Assembly (NCBI GenBank): GCA_023667145.1
Contig: JAMPAQ010000001.1
Location: 1,157,381 to 1,221,380 of the forward strand
Length of the DNA: 64,000 bases
Origin: Pseudoflavonifractor sp.
GTDB lineage: Bacteria; Bacteroidota; Bacteroidia; Bacteroidales; Muribaculaceae
Reading direction: 5' to 3'
Below, in pieces: positions 17,135 to 26,444 of this stretch. Position numbers and translations under genes: made by a program. The notes beneath the pieces were generated by a model. It did no database searches. It worked only from the letters and a program-made list of their open reading frames with translations, and was not told the DNA's origin. Position 1 is the stretch's first letter. Each line of letters opens with the position of its first letter.

Positions 17135-18313
17135 TTAGATACGCAAATTATAAACAATACTCTCGGGGAAAAGTAAGGGCATCCCCTTTTTCTTTATTTT
17201 GAAACTGTAGGTGTCTCCGTGTCCGCTTGGCCGAGATAGGAGGAGGTCTACGGTTATAATGCCTGCGTCAATGAGGATGTCAAATTGAGGAATTATTGGA
17301 TTCCGGGTATGTTCTATGCTGCTGTATCTGAAATACTCTATGCCGTTGCGTAATTCATTCTCAACGGTTATCCAAAATGTTTCATGATGTTTCTCATTCA
17401 ATCGTCCATGCAGTTTCTGTAATGCCCATACCGCGACATCATCAACTTTCTCTCCATAGTGCTTTAGCTCAAGGAATTCCTTCACGAGCTCAAGATTCAG
17501 TCCGAGTCCTTGGCTGTTTGGATGATTGCATTGTACGGTGTTCTGATAGGTCTTGTGTCCCTCTCCACAGTCATAACCATAGAGAGCAACAATTTCTCTG
17601 CCGGATTTTAGTTTGCTCAAATCCCAATCAGGGGTCTGCGTAAACAGTACGTTCTTCTTTGAAGACCGTTTTTCGCGGTGGCTTTTAAGCTCAATACCCT
17701 TGTAGTCGGGGGCTTTACTCGAATTTTGAGATATGCCAAGCATGGTCTCAATTGTCCTTCCAATGCCGGTGTCTGCTGTTACCTCTGACTCAAACCATAT
17801 ATCAGAGTGTTTGCGAAAGAATGATAGAAGTTCTTCGCTGACAGTGGTTGAAATGCGGTAAAACTCATTGATGAAATCTTTTAGGGGTATAGTGTGTGAG
17901 GCATTGAAAGCCGCCTCAATATCACAAGTGGTAATATTAATTACGAAGAACCGGCTATCGAGTATGCAGATTGCATGGATGTCATCGGCCTTAGTGAAAT
18001 CCTTTAGCCCATGCGGATCTCCTTTCTTTGTTACAGGACGATATAGCGAAGTGCTTGTTTCTTTAGCTTCACATCCGTCAAGGATGGTGGTTTTGACGAG
18101 ATGTTTGTGCTGAGGACCCTGCGGTTGCTCCTCATAGTTGTGTATTCCCTTTTCGAGAAAGAAAGTCCGCATCGGAGCTGTTGCATCCATTATTCCTTTC
18201 TTTAGGCCAGTCGCGGTGAGCTGGACTAAGGTGAACTCTACGTTGTGGTTGACCATAAAGGCCATATTGCGCTCCTCAAAGGGAGTGAAGGGTCTCATGT
18301 GTATCATGGTCAA
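17135..18313 (-). CDS. Type II restriction endonuclease, MvaI/BcnI family
   Basis: A 392-residue protein. The core of residues 180-210 ([14 protein letters not shown], then [16 protein letters not shown]) is the MvaI/BcnI signature; the PD-(D/E)xK residues are D203, E208 and K210. MvaI (CCWGG) and BcnI (CCSGG) are monomeric enzymes of about 240 residues, so roughly 165 N-terminal residues here are extra and of unknown role. The target is likely CC(N)GG-like, by family analogy. Its start overlaps the end of the methylase gene by four bases (ATGA), so the two are co-transcribed, methylase first. Confidence 0.85.
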   Translation of the reverse strand: MTMIHMRPFTPFEERNMAFMVNHNVEFTLVQLTATGLKKGIMDATAPMRTFFLEKGIHNYEEQPQGPQHKHLVKTTILDGCEAKETSTSLYRPVTKKGDPHGLKDFTKADDIHAICILDSRFFVINITTCDIEAAFNASHTIPLKDFINEFYRISTTVSEELLSFFRKHSDIWFESEVTADTGIGRTIETMLGISQNSSKAPDYKGIELKSHREKRSSKKNVLFTQTPDWDLSKLKSGREIVALYGYDCGEGHKTYQNTVQCNHPNSQGLGLNLELVKEFLELKHYGEKVDDVAVWALQKLHGRLNEKHHETFWITVENELRNGIEYFRYSSIEHTRNPIIPQFDILIDAGIITVDLLLSRPSGHGDTYSFKIKKKGMPLLFPESIVYNLRI

Positions 18314-20182
18314 CGGATGTTATCGAGTATAACATTGGCTATTGCCCTTGCCATGAGCGGTGGGACGGCATTGCCGACAAGGGTATATTGGGGAATTTCG
18401 TCCTTGCGTTTCTCGCCACCGGTCTGCCGTTTCCCTTGAAATACAAAGCTGTCGTCAAAAGATTGCAGACGTGCCATCTCACGGACTGTCAAGGGCCGAT
18501 AGGCGCGATAATGGATGAAATCGTCAGGCATGGTGCAGATGGTAGGACTTTGTTGCTCGGGGTGCAATACGACATAGTTTCGTTTATGAGAGCCGACCCC
18601 CTCCTTGTTTAGCCGCTCTTTCGCGAGGTCGTAATCACCTGCCTCTGCAATGATACGAAGCCGCTTCTTAACGTCTGCGCTTTGGCTGCTTGTCTGATGA
18701 TTGAATAATTCAATGACATCTCTAAGGCCTAAATTTTGCAGGTCGTGAGACGATTTGACATAAAAAGGCATACAGTCAAAGATGAAGCGGTGACTTAGTC
18801 TCCCAGTCTTGGACCATTCAGAATATAAGCGTCCGTCTGCCGTGGGTTCGCTCGTTGATGTGCGTGAATGTAACAAGTCGGCATATTCGGGCTGAGGTGA
18901 AGATTGAACGTAATGCGTCTGGGTCTCGCCGCCTCCGATGGTGTCTAAATCCCATAGAGCCTCGAAAAGGCGCACTCTGTCTTGGGGGCAATTGTGGCCG
19001 GGATGTCAGTAATCACTTTTTGATCGTTGCGGCAACCAATAAAGACGACACGCTCACGATTTTGTGGCACTCCATAATCTGATGCAAGCAGGACTTTAGG
19101 GCTGTCAATGTCATAAAGTCGAATCTCTTTAATACGATTCTCAAACTCAGGGAGTTCAGAGGGGGATTCCGCTTTCAATCTTTTTGAAATAAGGGAGATT
19201 GTCTCATCAAAGGTTAGGACGAACATAGACAGTGCCTCGCGCAGCTCTGCTAATGCAACCTTATCACTAACCATTGAGGTCATGGCTTCAAGGGCCTGAT
19301 CGGTTGTTGAGATAAGTTTCGGATCGTCTATGGATTCAATGAATGCGTTGAGTTGGTCGGCAAAAACATCGTTGTTGATGTTGCAACGGGTTTTCAGCTC
19401 GATGGTGGCCTTCCTCAAGTTCGCGTTTCGTGATGTCTTGAAGTAGTTTTAAGCCATGACGAGCTGTGTTGACATTCTCATCCGACTTGCTCTTGCGGTA
19501 TTCCATAGAGCGTGTTACCACCTTGAACTGCTCATCCAACAGGGAAAGAAACAGATTCTCATGTTTACGGTTTGTTTCGTCTGCCTCCCAATTGATTTTG
19601 GCAAGCAAGACTTTTACGATAAACGGGCTGTAAACTTTTGGAAGAGCAGTCGTGAGAAAGACTAAAAGAGACGGTATTTGCTTGACATCTACAATTGAGC
19701 GAATCTCGCTGAGGATACGCTGTACTATCTTCCCTCCATCTTTAGTAAGGATTCCTTTAACATTTTCCATTACAAAGTATTTTGGACGCAACGCCTTGAT
19801 AACTTTTAGATAATGGAAAAACAGATTGTCTCGCTTGTCAAACTTCTTGCGTGTACCGGCCAAACTGAACGATTGGCAACTTGGGCCACCCGTAACGACA
19901 TCTACTTCCTTGCCGTTGAGAGCATGAAGAAGATTGTCTACGAAATCCTCCTCCATAATATCTTGGCAGATAAATTTTGTATCGAGTCCCAACTGATGAT
20001 TGTATCTGACCTCATGGGTGAGCTGGCAGTTTGGGTTAATGTCAGACGCGAGCAAGAAATCATAATACAGACGGTCGTTGTATGCTTGTAGGAATCCTTC
20101 GCTGATACCGCCGGCACCAGCGAATAAGTCAACAAACGTCACTTTCTTTCGTTTGCCTGTAAATTCTTTTTTTTCTGCCATA
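18310..20182 (-). pseudogene. DNA cytosine-5 methyltransferase, two frameshifts
   Basis: All C5-methylase motifs are present but spread over three frames: motif I FVDLFAGAGGISEGF, motif IV GGPSCQSFS with catalytic C102, motif VI MENVKG, motif VIII VPQNRERVVFIG and the final [17 protein letters not shown]. Near 19407-19410 one base is extra (GAGGAAGGCCACC reads on cleanly if one G is removed). Near 18960-18971, at a TTTT run, one base is missing. Outer segments share a frame; the middle is shifted. Between motifs VI and VIII there is an unusual helical insertion of about 190 residues. Start taken at MAEKKEF. Either a dead methylase beside an intact endonuclease, or two sequencing errors. Confidence 0.85.
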
Positions 20183-20196
20183 AAATACAATCTTGT

Positions 20197-20243
20197 TGCA
20201 AACAATACGCTCTTATTGTAAGATTACAATCCTATTGCAAACT
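20197..20243. promoter_or_regulatory. Inverted and direct repeats upstream of the methylase
   Basis: TTGTAA (20217-20222) and TTACAA (20225-20230) form a perfect palindrome around GA. It is flanked by two copies of TTGCAAAC (20197-20204 and 20236-20243). The block lies just before the methylase start, where restriction-modification operons are usually controlled. No controller gene is seen nearby. Confidence 0.45.
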
Positions 20244-20390
20244 TACAACTTTTTCCGAGAAATCCCAACCCGAATGACCCTGGATACGCGACAAGTCTCC
20301 GACATGCTGATGCCGGAGACTTGTCATATATCTATTGTATGTTGCTGATGTAATCAGGCGTATGCTACTACTGCGATCACACAGCGGCTA

Positions 20391-21653
20391 TCAGTGCACA
20401 AACACCTTCTCGTGGCCGACGATGTAGAATCCGGCGGGGAGTCCGGCGGTGGCATCCTCGCGGGCCACGTCGTGGCGCACCATCACGCCCTGAATGTTAA
20501 ACACATCGACCGGCCCGTTGTCAACGTCGGCTGCCACACCCTCAATCTCGGTCGGAGTCGCGGCGTGTATCACGGCAACCTCCTTTTTGGGGAAACTGAA
20601 CTGTATCGTGTACGTCGTGTTTGGCTCAAAGTCGGCCGGAGTCCACGCATTGGTCGTGCTGCCCGTAAACCTCGTATAAGGTATCCACACCATCAGCGGT
20701 GCGACAACACGGTTTTCTGACGGAGCATAACGCGGATGGGCATTGACCGTGGCCCAGTCGGTGTCGCTCGTGCCGGCCTTTGACACGAAACTGAACTCAC
20801 CTTTGCCAACGAGCGTCACAGTGTAGTAGTAGCACTCGCGGAGGCGGGCAAACGTCTGTCCCTCCACGACCACATTGGGCTTCCACTCACCCTGGGCGAG
20901 CTGACCGATGAGCAGCGGTATCGCCGGTGTCGTTATCGTCGTCTCGCTATGGGAGATAAGGTCTGCATCATTGTAGGTCGTCTTGACCACAAGCCAGAAA
21001 TTGTTTGTCGAGTCAATCGTCAGCCGGTCAACGTCAAACGAGCCTGTCAACGTCCCGTTGAGGCGCGTCTCAAGATAGTCATACCCCGTGGCGCCCGCCG
21101 GCTGCCAGATCACGTACACATCATAGTCCAACGACGTAGGATTGTCAATCATCGACGTGCCTATCTCAAAGTCGATCACGCCATCCTCGGGCGTGGTCGC
21201 CTCGCTCTTGGTGGCCTTGATGGTGATAGTAGGGGTCGTCGGCGTGGGAGGGTCATACGAACCGCCGACAATCTTCAGCTCCATGGTGTTGGGCCAGAAC
21301 TCCAGCTTCACGTTATAGAGCTGACCTCCACCCTGGATACTCATGTCGTTACCCGGGTTGGCCAGTTTCTTCTCACTGTCGGGCGTAACGCCAAATCCGT
21401 TGTTGTCGGTGCTCGCACCAAATATATACTGGTTCTGGTCATTCGACCCGTTGACATAGCGGTCGTCATAGACCTTGAAATTGCCCCACAGCTGAGGCAT
21501 GTCGAGCACGTAGCACTGCAACGTAGCGTCCCACTCAAAATAGTAGCGCTCATTGTTCTGCGCAATGTCAAGATAGTATTTCTGCCCCGTCTGTGCGTAA
21601 GCGCCGATTGCTGCCGTCATGAGGCATACGATAAATAAGTAAAGCTTTTTCAT
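20391..21653 (-). CDS. Secreted protein with C-terminal sorting-like tail
   Basis: A 420-residue protein with a signal peptide (MKKLYLFIVCLMTAAIGAYAQ). The middle has a Pro/Thr-rich linker (YDPPTPTTPTITI) joining two beta-rich parts that look like SusE/SusF or Ig-like modules. The C-terminus (VDVFNIQGVMVRHDV...LPAGFYIVGHEKVFV) resembles the Bacteroidota secretion or surface-sorting tail, also seen in four other proteins of this window. No catalytic motif is evident. It stands alone, divergent from the oxalate genes. Confidence 0.65.
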   Translation of the reverse strand: MKKLYLFIVCLMTAAIGAYAQTGQKYYLDIAQNNERYYFEWDATLQCYVLDMPQLWGNFKVYDDRYVNGSNDQNQYIFGASTDNNGFGVTPDSEKKLANPGNDMSIQGGGQLYNVKLEFWPNTMELKIVGGSYDPPTPTTPTITIKATKSEATTPEDGVIDFEIGTSMIDNPTSLDYDVYVIWQPAGATGYDYLETRLNGTLTGSFDVDRLTIDSTNNFWLVVKTTYNDADLISHSETTITTPAIPLLIGQLAQGEWKPNVVVEGQTFARLRECYYYTVTLVGKGEFSFVSKAGTSDTDWATVNAHPRYAPSENRVVAPLMVWIPYTRFTGSTTNAWTPADFEPNTTYTIQFSFPKKEVAVIHAATPTEIEGVAADVDNGPVDVFNIQGVMVRHDVAREDATAGLPAGFYIVGHEKVFVH

Positions 21654-21949
21654 ATCAACTTGAATTTTGGTTGTCCTTCTGTTGTACGTGTGCGTGTGTC
21701 TGAATACATATTAAAACTTGCGTGTGTTCCGATACAAATTAAAAGATGTAGACTTCTGATGTTACAACGTTGTGACAAAACCGTATGTTCTACCCCCCTT
21801 AATATTTAACAGAAATAATAAATTTTTCAATATTTTCAAATCTCGCCCGCAACTTTAATCAGCCCGGCGTGTTATAAAGATACATTCGCCCCGATGCGGA
21901 TGCGATATTGAAAAACATATTCAACAATCAATAACCCAAAATCCAAGTT
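21654..21949. other. Divergent intergenic region
   Basis: A gap of about 296 bp between the secreted-protein gene (minus) and frc (plus). It is AT-rich and must hold both promoters, but no exact TAnnTTTG box was found on either strand and no stable hairpin stands out. Confidence 0.4.
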
Positions 21950-23248
21950 ATGAATACAGCACCTCTTCAAGGCATTAAGGTGGTCGATTTCACCAGTGTT
22001 CAATCAGGTCCGTCATGTACGCAGATGCTCGCATGGCTGGGAGCCGAAGTCATCAAGATCGAACGTCCCGGCACCGGCGACGCCACTCGTAATGAACTTC
22101 AGTTCAACCCCGACCTCCCGAGCTACTACTTCCTCCAGCTCAACTCCGACAAGAAGTCACTCACTCTCGACGCCGCCACCCCCGACGGCAAGGAGATTTT
22201 GACCAAGCTCATCAAGGAGGCCGACATATTTATCGAGAACCTCCACCCCGGAGCAATGGACAAGCTCGGATTTAGCTGGGACGTGGTCCATCAGCTCAAT
22301 CCCCGCTGTATCTACGGCACCATCAAGGGATTCCCCGAATCTTCACGATTCAAGGACCTAAAGGCTTACGAGCCTATCGCACAGGTGACAGCATGTGCCG
22401 CCACCACCACAGGATGGTATGAGGGCGAATACAACATCCCGACCCAGTCAGGGGCCGCCCTCGGAGACTCAAACACCGGTATGCACATGCTCATCGGATT
22501 GCTCGCAGCCCTGATGCAGCGCGAGCGCACCGGCGAGGGCAGCTTCGTCTACCAGTCGATGCACAACGCCTGTCTTAACCTCTGCCGCATCAAGACCCGC
22601 GACCAGCTCACGCTCGACAAGATCGGCTACCTCACCCAGTATCCCCAGTACCCCAACCAGAAGTTCCCCGACTACGTACCCCGCTCGGGCAACACCGAGG
22701 GCAGCGGCGTGCTCGGATGGACCTACAAATGCAAGGGCTGGGAGACCGACGACAACGCCTACGCCTACATCATCCTCCAGCGCGGCGCCAAGGACTTCGA
22801 GCTTGCCTGCAAGGCATTCGGCTTTGAGGATTGGCTGACCAATCCCGATTTCAACACCGCCGATGCCCGCGACCGCCACAAGGACGAGATCATCAAGCGT
22901 ATCGGAGCATGGACCATCGACAAGGACAAGTATGAGATCGTCAAGCTCCTCTCGCCCTACGGCGTACCCTGCGCCCCTGTCCTCTCCACCAAGGAGATGA
23001 TGTCAGACGAGAGCCTCTACGATGGCAACACCCTTGTCAAGATCAACCAGGGTGGCGAGATTGGCGAGTTTGTGACCGTCGGTTGCCCGTTCACCATCTC
23101 CAACTACCAGCCTACCTACGGCCCGTGTCCTACCCTCGGCGGCAACACCGACGAAGTCCTGACCGGCCTCGGCTACACAGCCGACCAGATCGCCCAGTTC
23201 AAGGCCAACGGCACCACTGCCCCGATGCCCAAACCCGCTGCAAAATAA
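21950..23248 (+). CDS. frc: Formyl-CoA:oxalate CoA-transferase
   Basis: A 432-residue class III CoA-transferase that moves CoA from formyl-CoA to oxalate. The N-terminus (GIKVVDFTSVQSGPSCTQMLAWLGAEVIKIERPGTGD) is typical, and the catalytic Asp is D173 in ALGDSNTGMHM, equivalent to D169 of the Oxalobacter enzyme; the Gly-rich tail after PTLGG is present. The next gene encodes oxalyl-CoA decarboxylase, and the pair forms a cycle that converts oxalate to formate and CO2. Length is normal. Other class III transferases exist, but the neighbour settles the assignment. Confidence 0.95.
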   Translation: MNTAPLQGIKVVDFTSVQSGPSCTQMLAWLGAEVIKIERPGTGDATRNELQFNPDLPSYYFLQLNSDKKSLTLDAATPDGKEILTKLIKEADIFIENLHPGAMDKLGFSWDVVHQLNPRCIYGTIKGFPESSRFKDLKAYEPIAQVTACAATTTGWYEGEYNIPTQSGAALGDSNTGMHMLIGLLAALMQRERTGEGSFVYQSMHNACLNLCRIKTRDQLTLDKIGYLTQYPQYPNQKFPDYVPRSGNTEGSGVLGWTYKCKGWETDDNAYAYIILQRGAKDFELACKAFGFEDWLTNPDFNTADARDRHKDEIIKRIGAWTIDKDKYEIVKLLSPYGVPCAPVLSTKEMMSDESLYDGNTLVKINQGGEIGEFVTVGCPFTISNYQPTYGPCPTLGGNTDEVLTGLGYTADQIAQFKANGTTAPMPKPAAK

Positions 23249-23359
23249 TCTGACCGAGAGTAAGTATTCTATGACAATATCAGGCTTGCGGGGATGCGCT
23301 GCAATGCACTCTCCGCAAGCCTTTTTGACAAACACGATATTCAACAAAATAATATTATT

Positions 23360-25105
23360 ATGAGTACATCAACAACCAACACGGCAGCTGCCGCTCCCCA
23401 CTTTCCCGAGCAGGTAACAGGCATGTATATCCTCGCCGAGGCGTTGAAGCGTCTCAATCTCGATACTGTCTACGGCCTTGTCGGCATCCCCGTCACCGAG
23501 ACAGCATACGCTATGCAGAAAGTCGGCGTCAAGTTTGTAGGATTCCGTTTCGAGCAGCAGGCCGGTATGGCCGCAGCCACCCACGGCTACCTCACCAAGA
23601 CCCCCGGTGTATTGCTCACCGTCTCCTCTCTCGGATTCATGAACGGCCTTACCGCCACAACCAATGCCACCGTCAACTGCTACCCGATGATCCAGATCTC
23701 GGGAGCCTCCGACCCCACCATGGTCGACATGAAGATGGGCACGTATGAGGAGCTCGACCAGCTCAACACCGCCCGTCCCCTCGTCAAGGCCGCGTTCCGG
23801 TGCAGCCACGCCAAGGACATCCCCTCGGCTCTCGCCCGCGCCTACCGCGCCGCCGTCTCGGGCCGTCCCGGTGGCGTCTATATCGACATGACAACCCCCG
23901 CCCTCGCCGAGATCATGAATCGCGAGGATGCCGAGAAGCTGTTCTACCAGCCCGTCGACCTCTACTCGCCCGTCGCCCCCAATCAGGCTTCGGTCGACCG
24001 TGCCGTCGAGATACTGACATCGGCCAAGCGTCCCGCCATATTGCTTGGCAAGGGTGCGGCCTACGCTCAGGTCGACGACAAGATCAAGAAACTCATCGAG
24101 ACCTACAAGATACCCTACCTCCCCATGTCGATGGCCAAGGGCCTCATGCCCGATGCAGGCCCGCTGAGCGCCCTCTCATGCCGCTCTGACATCATGGAGA
24201 AGTCGGATGTCGTGATGATCATCGGCGCACGCCTCAACTGGATGCTCTCGTTCGGTCGTGGCAAGTGGAATCCCGACATGAAGTTCATCCAGCTCGATGT
24301 CGAGCCCGAGGAGATTGATGTCAACGTTCCCATCGCAGCGCCCGTCATCGGCGACCTCGGACTCTCGCTCGACGCCATCCTCGCCGGCCTTGAGGGCAAG
24401 ACCATGCAGGCCGACCCCGCTTGGCTCACCTCGTTGCAGACCGAGACCAAGGCCAAGGATGTCAAGTTTGCCGAGAGACTCAAGACTGTCAAGTCCCCCA
24501 TGGACCACTGGACAGCGCTTGGTGCCATCAAGCCCATCATCGAGTCCAACCCCGACATCATCCTCATCAACGAGGGTGCCAACACCCTCGACGACACCCG
24601 CGACGCCATCAACATGTCGCTCCCCCGCCACCGCGTCGACTGTGCCACATGGGCCATCATGGGCATGGGCATGGGATCGTGCGTCGGTGCCGCCGTCTCG
24701 ACCGGCAAGCAGGTTGTAGCCGTAGTCGGCGACTCGGCATTCGGATTCACCGGCATGGACTTCGCCACCATCTGCCGCTTCAAGCTCCCGGTGACCGTGG
24801 TCATCTTCAACAACGGAGGCATCTACAACAACATCGGTGTCAACCCCAGCACCGACCCCGCCATCGAGCATGACCCCGCTCCCACGACCCTCGACCTTGA
24901 GGCCCGCTACGACAAAATCGGCGAGGCATTCGGTGCCGCCAGCTACTACGTGCAGACCCCCGACGAGCTGACCAAGGCCCTCAACGAGGCCATCGCCTCC
25001 AAAGCCCCGGCCATCATCGACGTGCAGCTCGCCGCCGATGCCGGCAAGGAGAGCGGCCACATCGGATACCTCAACCCTGCCCCGCTGATTGACTACACCG
25101 TCTGA
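23360..25105 (+). CDS. oxc: Oxalyl-CoA decarboxylase
   Basis: 581 residues from the ATG at 23360; upstream in-frame codons are not needed. It is a thiamine-diphosphate enzyme: the catalytic Glu is in FRFEQQAGMAAATHGY, and the metal/TPP motif is VVGDSAFGFTGMDFATICRF...FNNGGIYNN. It decarboxylates oxalyl-CoA to formyl-CoA, which Frc then uses. The reaction consumes a proton, so with oxalate/formate exchange it can yield proton motive force. The start lies 111 nt after frc, in the same direction. Confidence 0.95.
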   Translation: MSTSTTNTAAAAPHFPEQVTGMYILAEALKRLNLDTVYGLVGIPVTETAYAMQKVGVKFVGFRFEQQAGMAAATHGYLTKTPGVLLTVSSLGFMNGLTATTNATVNCYPMIQISGASDPTMVDMKMGTYEELDQLNTARPLVKAAFRCSHAKDIPSALARAYRAAVSGRPGGVYIDMTTPALAEIMNREDAEKLFYQPVDLYSPVAPNQASVDRAVEILTSAKRPAILLGKGAAYAQVDDKIKKLIETYKIPYLPMSMAKGLMPDAGPLSALSCRSDIMEKSDVVMIIGARLNWMLSFGRGKWNPDMKFIQLDVEPEEIDVNVPIAAPVIGDLGLSLDAILAGLEGKTMQADPAWLTSLQTETKAKDVKFAERLKTVKSPMDHWTALGAIKPIIESNPDIILINEGANTLDDTRDAINMSLPRHRVDCATWAIMGMGMGSCVGAAVSTGKQVVAVVGDSAFGFTGMDFATICRFKLPVTVVIFNNGGIYNNIGVNPSTDPAIEHDPAPTTLDLEARYDKIGEAFGAASYYVQTPDELTKALNEAIASKAPAIIDVQLAADAGKESGHIGYLNPAPLIDYTV

Positions 25106-25130
25106 CCCTCATCCGCAAGCTCTATCAAAG

Positions 25131-25253
25131 GTGTTGCAAAACTTAAAGGTCACCGTACTACGGTAGGGATGCACCCCGGTGCATCCGCTGGCAATCAAAG
25201 TGCCATGAGACGGATACACAGGAGGCATCCCTACTTTGTCGGTTTTGCAACAC
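25131..25253. repeat. Paired REP-like element bounded by 12-bp inverted repeats
   Basis: GTGTTGCAAAAC (25131-25142) and GTTTTGCAACAC (25242-25253) are perfect inverted repeats. Inside are two REP-like hairpins facing each other: a 25-bp copy at 25163-25187 (GTAG, then GGATGCACC CC GGTGCATCC) and a degenerate reverse copy at 25211-25234 ending in GCATCCCTAC. The unit is 123 bp with no coding capacity. It resembles a BIME or a small non-autonomous element. It lies between oxc and the transporter gene. Confidence 0.8.
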
Positions 25254-25295
25254 TCTCAGGGATAAAATCAAGTATCAACTATTAATTTACAGATT

Positions 25296-26273
25296 ATGAA
25301 TATTTCTCATGTAATCCTGTATGCCATCGTCCCGATTATTGTCGTGATGCTTGCCGGATTTATCTCGGGTAAGAAAGGCATATTCTCAGGCGAGGATGCC
25401 AAGAAGTTCAACAAGGTGGTGCTCGACTACGCGTTGCCCGCCGCGTTGTTCGTCTCCATTGTCCAGGCGAGCCGTGAGATGCTTGTCCGCGACATCAAGT
25501 TGACGATAGTTTCCACCGTGGGCATCATGGCGTGCTTCATGCTGGTCTACTTCATCTTCAAGTACTGTTTCAAGAAGAATACTGGCGCCGACGCAGCCAT
25601 CTCAGCCCTTATCAGCGGCTCACCGACAATCGGATTCCTCGGTTTTGCCGTGCTGGAGCCTATCTTCGGCACCAACCCCTCCGTCGCTCTCGTTGTGGCA
25701 ATCGTGGGTATCGTGGTAAACGCCATCGGCATCCCCGTAGGACTGTCGCTGATGAATGCGTCGCTCGAGAAACAGAACCCCGGCTCGACCAAGAAGGAGA
25801 GCGCGTGGAAGCCCGTACTCCATGCCCTGGAGCAACCCGTGGCATGGGCGCCTATCCTCGCCGTCATCTGGGTTATCGTCGGGATACCCTGGCCCGAGTG
25901 GGCAAGCCCCTCGTTTGACCTTATCGCCAAGGCCAATGCCTCAATGGCGGTATTCTCGGCCGGTATCACCCTCGCCGCCATCAAAATCTCCATCAACTGG
26001 CAGGCCGTGCTTGGCTCAATACTCAAGATGATCGTGATGCCGGCCGTTGTCCTCATTCTCGGTCTGCTCTGCCACATGGATCCCCTCAACCTCAAGATGC
26101 TTGTCGTCGCCTGTGCGTTGCCACCTGCTTTCTCGGGCATCATCATCGCCGACGAGTACGATACCTATGTGGCTACGGGAACCTCGTCACTGACTCTCTC
26201 AGTGATACTGTTCATCGGCTTCTGTCCGCTCTGGATATGGCTCACCGAACTGGCTCTTCACATGGTAGGATAA
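25296..26273 (+). CDS. AEC-family transporter, probable oxalate/formate carrier
   Basis: A 325-residue membrane protein with about ten hydrophobic segments, of the auxin efflux carrier family (VPIIVVMLAGFISGKKG at the N-terminus, ALPAALFVSIVQ, SPTIGFLGFAVLEP, ALPPAFSGIIIADEY at the end). E. coli has the same trio: yfdV (AEC) with yfdW (frc) and yfdU (oxc). Context therefore suggests oxalate uptake, perhaps in exchange for formate. A REP-like pair sits between it and oxc, so its expression may differ from theirs. Confidence 0.85.
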   Translation: MNISHVILYAIVPIIVVMLAGFISGKKGIFSGEDAKKFNKVVLDYALPAALFVSIVQASREMLVRDIKLTIVSTVGIMACFMLVYFIFKYCFKKNTGADAAISALISGSPTIGFLGFAVLEPIFGTNPSVALVVAIVGIVVNAIGIPVGLSLMNASLEKQNPGSTKKESAWKPVLHALEQPVAWAPILAVIWVIVGIPWPEWASPSFDLIAKANASMAVFSAGITLAAIKISINWQAVLGSILKMIVMPAVVLILGLLCHMDPLNLKMLVVACALPPAFSGIIIADEYDTYVATGTSSLTLSVILFIGFCPLWIWLTELALHMVG

Positions 26274-26322
26274 CACGCCGCAGTGTGGCTCTCCCCTGAG
26301 CCTACAGACACAGATACAACGT

Positions 26323-26363
26323 GGGCTGGCACGATGCCTTTAATCAGGCATGGGTGTCAGCCC
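26323..26363. terminator. Hairpin between convergent genes
   Basis: GGGCTGGCAC (26323-26332) pairs with GTGTCAGCCC (26354-26363), with an inner ATGCCT/AGGCAT stem. It separates the rightward transporter gene from the leftward his operon and probably acts in both directions. No long T run adjoins it. Confidence 0.55.
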
Positions 26364-26444
26364 TCATTGTGTATCCATGTATCGGCATCACCACGGAGCG
26401 GCAGCACTGCTAACGGCTGTCTCACGCCCCGAGAGACATGCCGT

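Noticed and set aside
18310..20205. Three separate genes for methylase pieces
   Set aside because: The pieces carry consecutive motifs of one C5 methylase and abut exactly where one base is gained and one lost.
24176..25060. 294-codon minus-strand frame
   Set aside because: Lies wholly inside oxc and has no recognisable motif.
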